From contig CADCPJ010000326.1 in NCBI GenBank assembly GCA_902803245.1, positions 1 through 8,839 of the forward strand: 8,839 nucleotides of DNA, written 5' to 3'. The translations under genes were made by a program, and so were the position numbers. The notes under the pieces are model-generated. The model was not told the DNA's origin, made no database searches, and saw only the letters and a program-made list of their open reading frames with translations. The stretch comes from an uncultured Lachnospiraceae bacterium (GTDB lineage: Bacteria > Bacillota > Clostridia > Lachnospirales > Lachnospiraceae). Positions 1 to 5,454 of this stretch are shown piece after piece (positions within the stretch are counted from its first letter, which is position 1; every line of letters begins with the position of its first letter).

Positions 1-131
1 ATGCGGGCATCGGCGACTGACGACAACGCAGTCAGGACGAAATTTAGACAAGCAGATTTCCTAAGTTATTGATGAACAGTTCCTAAGGCTGAAGACCCGG
101 AAAAACTGCGAGGAAAGATACTTAAGAAACT
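1..131. other. Leader upstream of ruvB, no supported gene
   Basis: All three + frames are closed by stops within the first 75 bases, and none of the short reading stretches resembles a known protein. ruvA would be the expected upstream neighbour, and its last codons could lie at the very left edge, but a tail such as AGIGD followed by TGA at 18-20 is too short to identify. The octamer TTCCTAAG occurs twice (58-65 and 80-87, starts 22 bases apart), and GAACAGTTC (74-82) is a short palindrome. No convincing promoter or terminator is visible. Confidence 0.5.
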
Positions 132-1139
132 ATGGCGAGACAGATCGTAACCGGCACCTCCGAGACGAAGGAAGACAGACAGCTGTCTGCGGACAGCATC
201 CGGCCCAGGTCTTTAGAGGAATACATCGGTCAGGAGAAGACAAAACAGAATCTCAAGGTATACATCGATGCCGCCCGGATGAGGCACGAATCCCTCGACC
301 ACGTGCTTTTCTATGGTCCCCCCGGTCTCGGGAAGACCACGCTGGCGGGAATCATCGCACATGAACTCGGCACGAACCTGAAAGTGACGAGCGGCCCTGC
401 GATCGAAAAGCCGGGAGAGATGGCGGCGATTCTCAACAGCCTCGAGGAGGGAGATGTTCTCTTTGTCGATGAGATCCACCGGCTGAACAGGCAGGTGGAG
501 GAAGTCATGTATCCGGCGATGGAGGATTTCGCCATCGACATCGTCATCGGCAAGGGCGCGACGGCGCGCTCGATCCGGCTCGATCTGCCCCATTTTACTC
601 TCGTGGGTGCCACAACGAGGCCGGGCATGCTCACGGCTCCTTTGAGGGACCGCTTCGGGGTGATCGGCCACCTCGAGTACTATTCCGTGGAGGAACTCAC
701 GCAGATTATAGAGCGCACGGCATCGAGGCTTAGTGTGGAGATCGATTCAAAAGGAGCTGTGGAGCTGGCGAGGCGCTCCCGGGGCACTCCGAGACTGGCA
801 AACCGCCTGTTAAAGAGGGTCCGGGACTTCGCGATGGTCCGCTATGACGGGCTCGTCACGGAGCGGGTCGCCGCTGACGCGCTGGATCTTCTGGAGGTGG
901 ACCAGTTTGGCCTCGAGAAGCTCGACAGGGATATCCTGGAGACGATGATCGTGAAGTTTGACGGCGGCCCCGTCGGACTCGAGACGCTCGCCTCATCCAT
1001 AGGTGAGGACTCCGGAACGATCGAGGATGTCTATGAGCCCTATCTCTTAAAGACGGGCTTCATAACGAGAACTCCCAGGGGGCGCATGGTGACTGTCCGG
1101 GCCTATGAACACCTGGGCTATGACGTCCCGGAACCCTGA
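132..1139 (+). CDS. ruvB: Holliday junction branch migration helicase subunit RuvB
   Basis: RuvB is the hexameric AAA+ motor that, with RuvA, drives branch migration of Holliday junctions in the cytoplasm before RuvC cleavage. The 335 residues are the normal family length. In order one sees the N-terminal [11 protein letters not shown] motif (24-34), Walker A GPPGLGKT (62-69, Lys68), Walker B FVDEIHR (111-117, Asp113/Glu114), sensor 1 GATTRPG (159-165), the arginine-finger motif PLRDRFG (170-176, Arg174), the sensor 2 region [10 protein letters not shown] (219-228), and a C-terminal winged-helix domain (about 265-330) with the DNA-contacting RTPRGR (313-318). ATG at 132 is the first possible in-frame start after the TAA at 123-125. 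The nearest SD-like sequence, GAGGAAAG (110-117), is 14 bases away, which is longer than usual. The gene probably belongs to an upstream ruvA-containing unit and is closed off by the terminator immediately after it. No defects are visible. Confidence 0.98.
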   Translation: MARQIVTGTSETKEDRQLSADSIRPRSLEEYIGQEKTKQNLKVYIDAARMRHESLDHVLFYGPPGLGKTTLAGIIAHELGTNLKVTSGPAIEKPGEMAAILNSLEEGDVLFVDEIHRLNRQVEEVMYPAMEDFAIDIVIGKGATARSIRLDLPHFTLVGATTRPGMLTAPLRDRFGVIGHLEYYSVEELTQIIERTASRLSVEIDSKGAVELARRSRGTPRLANRLLKRVRDFAMVRYDGLVTERVAADALDLLEVDQFGLEKLDRDILETMIVKFDGGPVGLETLASSIGEDSGTIEDVYEPYLLKTGFITRTPRGRMVTVRAYEHLGYDVPEP

Positions 1140-1179
1140 GCCTCCAGAATCCTGAAGAAATCAGGCTCTTGTTTTTTTT
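1138..1179 (+). terminator. Probable intrinsic terminator after ruvB
   Basis: Directly at the ruvB stop there is a perfect 5-bp stem CCTGA (1151-1155) / TCAGG (1161-1165) with a five-base loop, followed within seven bases by eight consecutive T (1172-1179). A competing outer pairing GAGCCT (1138-1143) / AGGCTC (1163-1168) uses the same 3' arm. The stem is short, so termination may be incomplete, but position and T-tract fit factor-independent termination of the ruvB transcript. Confidence 0.6.
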
Positions 1180-1197
1180 GGCTTCATTTCTTATAAT
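1169..1197 (+). promoter_or_regulatory. Sigma-A-type promoter for the zapA operon
   Basis: A perfect -10 hexamer TATAAT lies at 1192-1197. At the ideal 17-base spacing is TTGTTT (1169-1174), which keeps the TTG of the -35 consensus. Transcription would start near 1204. That gives a leader of roughly 45 bases before the TTG start of zapA, but under 10 bases before the alternative upstream ATG at 1212, which supports the later start. The -35 element runs into the T-tract of the ruvB terminator. Confidence 0.65.
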
Positions 1198-1237
1198 GGT
1201 TTCGATATCATATGCTGGTTGCGCAGCATCTTAGATC

Positions 1238-1253
1238 GGAGGACAGCGATTTG
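1238..1253 (+). promoter_or_regulatory. RBS and TTG start that set the zapA N-terminus
   Basis: GGAGG (1238-1242) sits eight bases before an in-frame TTG (1251-1253). The upstream in-frame ATG at 1212 has no SD, lies almost on the predicted transcription start, and would add 13 residues not seen in ZapA proteins. Confidence 0.75.
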
Positions 1254-1625
1254 TCTGGTAAGAATTCCGTGCAGGTTCTGATCGGCGGGAAAGTTACCCG
1301 CCTCACGGGTTATGAGAGCGAAGAGTATCTCGAGAAGGTTGCATCCTACCTCAACCACAAACTGAATGAGCTCAGTGCTCTTAGCACCTGGCGCAGGATG
1401 ACCTCGGATACGAAGGGAACGCTTCTGGCGCTGAACGTCGCGGACGACTGCTTCAAGGCGCGCAGGAAGGCGGAAGAGCTGGAGGAAGAGCTGCAGAACA
1501 GGGACAAGGAGCTGTACGACCTGAAGCAGGAGCTCGTGGACCTGAAGGTGAAGCTGGACAATCTGGAGAAGAAGGCGTCAGGATTCGACCGCCGGGAGTC
1601 CGATCGCAATAGTTACAGAAAATAG
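1251..1625 (+). CDS. zapA: Cell division protein ZapA
   Basis: ZapA is a small cytoplasmic protein that binds FtsZ and cross-links protofilaments in the Z-ring. From the TTG start the protein is 124 residues. It begins MSGKNSVQVLIGGK, followed by the LTGYESEEYLEKVASYLN stretch typical of the ZapA globular head (about 5-64). A highly charged heptad-like coiled coil follows (about 68-110, rich in Glu/Lys/Leu), then a short polar tail. Length and two-part architecture match Firmicute ZapA. The longer reading from ATG 1212 gives 137 residues and is less likely because of the RBS and promoter positions. It is the first gene of its transcription unit, and the U32 gene starts 42 bases after the stop. 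Family assignment rests on the N-terminal motif and the coiled coil; individual FtsZ contacts cannot be verified. Confidence 0.85.
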   Translation: MSGKNSVQVLIGGKVTRLTGYESEEYLEKVASYLNHKLNELSALSTWRRMTSDTKGTLLALNVADDCFKARRKAEELEEELQNRDKELYDLKQELVDLKVKLDNLEKKASGFDRRESDRNSYRK

Positions 1626-1627
1626 GG

Positions 1628-1670
1628 AAGGAGAGGTGGTTGCCGTCTTGCAATCACCTTTTGTTATATG
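1628..1670 (+). promoter_or_regulatory. Hairpin between a distant SD and the U32 start codon
   Basis: The SD-like AAGGAG (1628-1633) is 34 bases before the ATG at 1668, too far for normal initiation. Between them AGGTGGTTGC (1634-1643) pairs with GCAATCACCT (1650-1659) in a 10-bp stem with one G:U pair and a six-base loop (1644-1649). Three further weak pairs could extend it outward. If the stem folds, AAGGAG comes to lie eight bases from the ATG, a normal distance. The 3' side also runs into TTTTGTT, so an alternative reading is a weak terminator or attenuator between zapA and the downstream genes. Confidence 0.6.
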
Positions 1671-4067
1671 CGGACAGAATTACTTGCGCCGGCGGGATCC
1701 CTCGCCGGGCTTAAGGCCTCGATCAACGCCGGAGCTGACGCCGTGTACATCGGCGGCAGCCGTTTTGGTGCGCGGGCCTACGCCGACAATCCGGAGGAAG
1801 CGGACCTGATCCGGGGCCTTCATTTCGCTCATCTGCGCGGCGCCAAGGTGTACATGACAGTCAACACGCTCTTAAAAGAGAACGAGATGAAGGACCTCGT
1901 CCCCTACCTGAAGCCATATGTCGAGGAGGGCCTCGACGCGGTCCTCGTCCAGGACTTCGGTGTGCTCCGCTGCCTTCATGAGGCATTTCCGATGCTGCCT
2001 CTTCACGCCAGCACGCAGATGACGGTCACAGGGCAAAGAGGGGCTTCCCTCCTTGCTTCCTGCGGGGTGAGCCGCGTCGTGCCCGCGAGGGAGCTGTCCC
2101 TTCCGGAACTCATCCGGATCAAAGAGGAGAGCGGCCTCGAGGTCGAGACTTTCGTACACGGGGCGCTCTGCTACTGCTATTCGGGGCAGTGCCTCCTGTC
2201 GAGCATGATCGGAGGGCGGAGCGGAAACCGCGGCAGGTGCGCACAGCCCTGCCGGCTTCTCAATCTTCTTAATGACAGGGATCACTTTGACGGACGGACT
2301 TCGATCCTTGACCGCAAGGACGCGCGCCATTTTCTCAGTCCCAAGGACCTGTGCGCGATCCGGCTCATCCCTGACCTCATAGACGCCGGGATCGACTCCC
2401 TGAAGATTGAGGGGCGCATGAAGCGCCCCGAGTACGCGGCCGGCGTCGTGTCGATCTACCGGGCGTGCCTTGACAGGGCTTACGCGGCCAAAGAGGAGGG
2501 CGGAGCGCCTTACCATGTGACTCGGGAAGAAAAACAGGCTCTCTACGATCTGTACAACCGGAACGGATTTACGGACGGGTATTTCTACAGGAAAAACGGT
2601 CCGGAAATGATGGCCCCCATAAAGCACGTCCTGACAGGAGAGGAGACGGAAGCGCGCCACAGTCTCTATGAGAAAATGAATGAGAGATACATGGCAAGGG
2701 ATCTCACCCTGCCGGTCACCGCACATATCGAAGTAAGGAGCGGGGAGCCGATAAGGGCAGAGCTAAGTGCAAAGAGAGCGAAGGGAGATGTGCCGGATGA
2801 AGTAACGGCCGTATTTACCGGACCTGCGGCAGATGCCGCGAAGAAGAGCCCTCTGAGTGAAGAGAGGATCCGCGAGAGCTTCCTTAAGACCGGAGGGACG
2901 GATTTTGAGATCCGGGATCTCACGGTTTCTACAGACGGCAGGAGCTTTGTGCCCGTCTCACAGCTGAATGATTTCCGCAGACAGGCCCTCATGGCCCTTA
3001 AAGAAGCGATCCTTGCTCCGCACAGGCGGGATCTGTCTCCGGAAGAAGAGTGCTGTTTTGGCCAGGCACCTGCATCGATCCCAGCCGCTAAAAAGATCGG
3101 CCAACCTGCAACGATCCCAGCCGCTAAAAAGATCGGCCAGTCTGCATCGGGTTCATCCGCAGAAAAGCGCGGGATTCATGAGAATCTGCGGATCCGGGTC
3201 CTTGCCGCGACGAAAGACCAGCTCCGCGCATCTTTTGCCTCTCCGGCAGTGGAGCTCGTCTATGTGGAGGCGGCGCTCCTCTATCACTATCCGGATCCCG
3301 TAAAAGAAGCCCTCTCTTTCATAGAAAGGGCGGTGAGAGCCGGCAAGAAGCCGGGAATCGCCATGCCGAGAGTCGACCGTGAGCGCTGCGGCACTTCAGG
3401 GAAATGGAGCATGTGCGGCACGGCGAGGGAACTGAAGGACGCCGCGGAAGAACTTGTGCGCGCCGGCCTTCAGGTCTTTCTGGTGAGGACCCTTGAGACC
3501 GCCTCAGAACTCCTTGACGCGGGGTTTGGCAGCTTCCTGCGGGCGGATGCGGGTCTCTACACCTTCAACAGCGGGGCGCAGCAGTTCCTGAGGGAGAAGG
3601 GAATCCTTCTCGACACTTCTCCCGTTGAGCTCAATCGAAAAGAGCTGAGGCTGAGGGACAACACCGGAAGCGAGATCATCGCCTACGGAAGACTGCCGCT
3701 TATGGTCTCGGCCCAGTGCCTGAAGAAAAACACCTCCGCCTGTACGGGGAAAAACGAGATGCTGACGCTGACGGACCGGACCGGGGCAAAGTTTACCGTC
3801 CGCTGCGAGTGCGCATTTTGCTACAATATCCACTATAACTCCGTACCGCTGTCTCTGATCAGCGAGGCGGACGAACTTCGCGCGATGGGGTTTCCCGCTA
3901 TCCGGCTGGAGTTCACCACCGAGGACGGCGCGGAGTGCCGAAGGATCCTCGCATATGCGGAGAAGGCCGCAAAAGGCGAGACGACAGGTTCCGGAGCGGC
4001 GGACAGCATGAGTGCGGGGCAGGGCGCGGACTATACGCGCGGACACTATTTAAGAGGCGTCGAGTAG
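1668..4067 (+). CDS. U32 family protein (peptidase U32/DUF3656), RlhA-like
   Basis: Members of this family were first called collagenase-like peptidases. Characterised relatives (RlhA, TrhP, UbiU/UbiV) are Fe-S proteins needed for hydroxylation of 23S rRNA, tRNA or ubiquinone precursors. The protein starts MRTELLAPAGS, the normal family N-terminus. It has the VYIGG strand (27-31) and the U32 signature ETFVHGALC...SGQC (160-175). Cys168, Cys175, Cys191 and Cys229 match the spacing of the UbiU cluster ligands. A DUF3656-like domain follows (about 335-450, ending in the LNDFRRQAL motif). A Ala/Pro/Lys linker with a duplicated IPAAKKIGQ (471-491) leads to a C-terminal half with a second cysteine group (684, 692, 713, 715, 718). 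The tail YTRGHYLRGVE is typical of clostridial homologues, so the protein looks complete. At 799 residues it is longer than E. coli RlhA (about 650). No in-frame start lies between the zapA stop and ATG 1668. Substrate (rRNA, tRNA or other) is not determined. Confidence 0.9.
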   Translation: MRTELLAPAGSLAGLKASINAGADAVYIGGSRFGARAYADNPEEADLIRGLHFAHLRGAKVYMTVNTLLKENEMKDLVPYLKPYVEEGLDAVLVQDFGVLRCLHEAFPMLPLHASTQMTVTGQRGASLLASCGVSRVVPARELSLPELIRIKEESGLEVETFVHGALCYCYSGQCLLSSMIGGRSGNRGRCAQPCRLLNLLNDRDHFDGRTSILDRKDARHFLSPKDLCAIRLIPDLIDAGIDSLKIEGRMKRPEYAAGVVSIYRACLDRAYAAKEEGGAPYHVTREEKQALYDLYNRNGFTDGYFYRKNGPEMMAPIKHVLTGEETEARHSLYEKMNERYMARDLTLPVTAHIEVRSGEPIRAELSAKRAKGDVPDEVTAVFTGPAADAAKKSPLSEERIRESFLKTGGTDFEIRDLTVSTDGRSFVPVSQLNDFRRQALMALKEAILAPHRRDLSPEEECCFGQAPASIPAAKKIGQPATIPAAKKIGQSASGSSAEKRGIHENLRIRVLAATKDQLRASFASPAVELVYVEAALLYHYPDPVKEALSFIERAVRAGKKPGIAMPRVDRERCGTSGKWSMCGTARELKDAAEELVRAGLQVFLVRTLETASELLDAGFGSFLRADAGLYTFNSGAQQFLREKGILLDTSPVELNRKELRLRDNTGSEIIAYGRLPLMVSAQCLKKNTSACTGKNEMLTLTDRTGAKFTVRCECAFCYNIHYNSVPLSLISEADELRAMGFPAIRLEFTTEDGAECRRILAYAEKAAKGETTGSGAADSMSAGQGADYTRGHYLRGVE
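3076..3139 (+). repeat. 36-bp direct repeat inside the U32 gene linker
   Basis: A 28-base sequence at 3076-3103 recurs identically at 3112-3139, a period of 36 bases (12 codons). It encodes IPAAKKIGQ twice (residues 471-479 and 483-491). A weaker third segment (SSAEKRG, 496-502) follows. The repeat lies in a low-complexity linker between the DUF3656 region and the C-terminal half, where extra residues are unlikely to disturb folding. Perfect nucleotide identity suggests a fairly recent duplication. Confidence 0.9.
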
Positions 4068-4144
4068 AGAGCCGTGCACATATACATAAGGAGCGTTCCC
4101 GGGAAAAGCGGAAGAGAGAATAAACACTGAGTGAGGATGAGCGC
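4068..4144 (+). other. U32-SEDS intergenic spacer
   Basis: This 77-base spacer holds no ORF I can support. It has an unused SD-like AAGGAG (4089-4094), the perfect palindrome TTCCCGGGAA (4096-4105), and the functional SD GAGGA (4133-4137) seven bases before the next start. No T-tract terminator is visible, so transcription probably continues from the U32 gene. Confidence 0.5.
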
Positions 4145-5446
4145 ATGTATCTGCTGACCCAGATATCCAAATATCTGTTCATCGTATTCCTTGTGGTCTT
4201 CTCCATCAAGGATTACACGTATGTGTTCAGAAAAGACGAGGACAAGAAGAAGCGCATCCTCGGAAGCCAGATCCGGATTCTCTACCTCACTGCGATACTC
4301 GGATTCGTGCTCATCCTGCTCAATGATTTCTCGGTCGTAAATGCAGCCCTCTTCGCCGGCATACTGATCTATTTCGCAATTACTTTAGCGGGATACCGTC
4401 TCCTCTATCCGAAGAGTTCGATGCTCCTCATCAATAATATGCTCATGCTGCTTTGCGTCGGATTCATCGTCATCACGCGGCTGAATCCGTCACAGGGGAT
4501 CAAACAGTTTATGATCGCCGCAGTGGGAACGATCGCCGCTTTCCTCATCCCGGTGATCATCCGCAAGCTGAAGGTCTTAAAGAAGCTCACCTGGGTCTAC
4601 GCGGTGGTCGGAATCCTCGCCCTTCTCGTGGTTCTTGCCCTGGCGAGAATCAGCGGAGGGGCAAAGCTGTCGATCACAGTGGGAGGAATCACGATCCAGT
4701 TCTCCGAGCTCGTGAAGCTCACACTGGTCTTTTTCCTCGCAGCGAAGCTCTCCCGTGATCACTCTGCGAGGAGCGCCCTGATTGCGGGCGCCGTCGCAGC
4801 CGTACACGTCGGCATCCTCGTGCTCTCCACGGACCTCGGAACGGCGCTGGTCTTCTTCGTGGCCACTCTGGTCATTCTCTATGTCGCCACGGGAAATGCG
4901 TTTTACCCGGTGGTCGGACTCGGAGCCGGGGCCGGGGCGTCGGTTCTCGCCTATCATCTCTTCGGCCATGTGAGGCAGAGGGTCGTCGCCTGGCGGGATC
5001 CGTTTTCCGTATATGACACCTCGGGCTACCAGATCGTGCAGGGGCTTTTCGCCATCGGCGCGGGCGGCTGGTTCGGCACGGGACTTTATCTCGGGAGGCC
5101 GAAAACGATCCCGGTCGCGACGAAGGACTTTATCTTTGCGGCCATCTGCGAGGAGTTCGGCGCGGTGTTCTCCATCGCACTCATCTTTGTCTGCATGAGC
5201 CTCTACATCGTCATCGTCAGCATCTCGATGCAGATTGAGGACCGGTTCTACCGCCTCGTGGCCATCGGGCTCGGCACGGAATACGCCTTCCAGGTCTTTC
5301 TGACTGTAGGCGGCGTCACAAAGTTCATCCCCATGACCGGCATCACGCTTCCGCTCATCAGCTACGGAGGGAGCTCGGTCATCAGCACGATTGTCATGCT
5401 GGCCATCATCGAGGGCCTCTACATACTCAGAGAGGATGAGGCATAA
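4145..5446 (+). CDS. SEDS peptidoglycan polymerase (FtsW/RodA/SpoVE family)
   Basis: SEDS proteins are polytopic membrane glycosyltransferases that polymerise lipid II into glycan strands, working with a class B PBP. The 433-residue protein is hydrophobic throughout with about ten membrane segments. Family landmarks are IQFSELVKL (184-192, the position of the QPSE motif), STDLGTAL (228-235), AWRDPF (282-287, where Asp285 is the candidate catalytic acidic residue), SGYQIVQGLFAIGAGGWFGTG (293-313), DFIFAAICEEFG (328-339) and the C-terminal GITLPLISYGGSS (399-411). Start ATG 4145 has GAGGA seven bases upstream. The PBP gene follows after five bases, so the two are almost certainly co-translated partners. 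Whether it acts in division (FtsW), elongation (RodA) or sporulation (SpoVE) cannot be settled from the sequence; the zapA linkage leans toward division. The QPSE motif reads QFSE here. Confidence 0.93.
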   Translation: MYLLTQISKYLFIVFLVVFSIKDYTYVFRKDEDKKKRILGSQIRILYLTAILGFVLILLNDFSVVNAALFAGILIYFAITLAGYRLLYPKSSMLLINNMLMLLCVGFIVITRLNPSQGIKQFMIAAVGTIAAFLIPVIIRKLKVLKKLTWVYAVVGILALLVVLALARISGGAKLSITVGGITIQFSELVKLTLVFFLAAKLSRDHSARSALIAGAVAAVHVGILVLSTDLGTALVFFVATLVILYVATGNAFYPVVGLGAGAGASVLAYHLFGHVRQRVVAWRDPFSVYDTSGYQIVQGLFAIGAGGWFGTGLYLGRPKTIPVATKDFIFAAICEEFGAVFSIALIFVCMSLYIVIVSISMQIEDRFYRLVAIGLGTEYAFQVFLTVGGVTKFIPMTGITLPLISYGGSSVISTIVMLAIIEGLYILREDEA

Positions 5447-5454
5447 GAATCTTG
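5432..5454 (+). promoter_or_regulatory. RBS inside the SEDS gene and TTG start of the PBP
   Basis: GAGGATGAGG (5432-5441) overlaps the last codons of the SEDS gene and precedes an in-frame TTG at 5452 by ten bases. The ATG inside it (5436-5438) opens a different frame that ends after 20 codons. The first in-frame ATG of the PBP frame is about 45 codons further on and has no comparable context. The arrangement implies translational coupling of the SEDS and PBP genes. Confidence 0.7.

Noticed and set aside
74..82. GAACAGTTC as a possible LexA box upstream of ruvB
   Set aside because: The half-sites are separated by one base, not the four expected for the Gram-positive LexA operator.
58..87. 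Two copies of TTCCTAAG in the ruvB leader as a possible operator
   Set aside because: Eight bases repeated once in a short spacer, with no promoter elements seen nearby, is too weak to call.
1212..1250. ATG at 1212 as the zapA start
   Set aside because: No SD, nearly at the predicted transcription start, and a non-family N-terminal extension; TTG 1251 has GGAGG eight bases upstream.
4096..4105. Palindrome TTCCCGGGAA in the U32-SEDS spacer as a regulator site or terminator
   Set aside because: It has no loop for a hairpin, no T-tract, and no second copy; an isolated 10-base palindrome is not sufficient.
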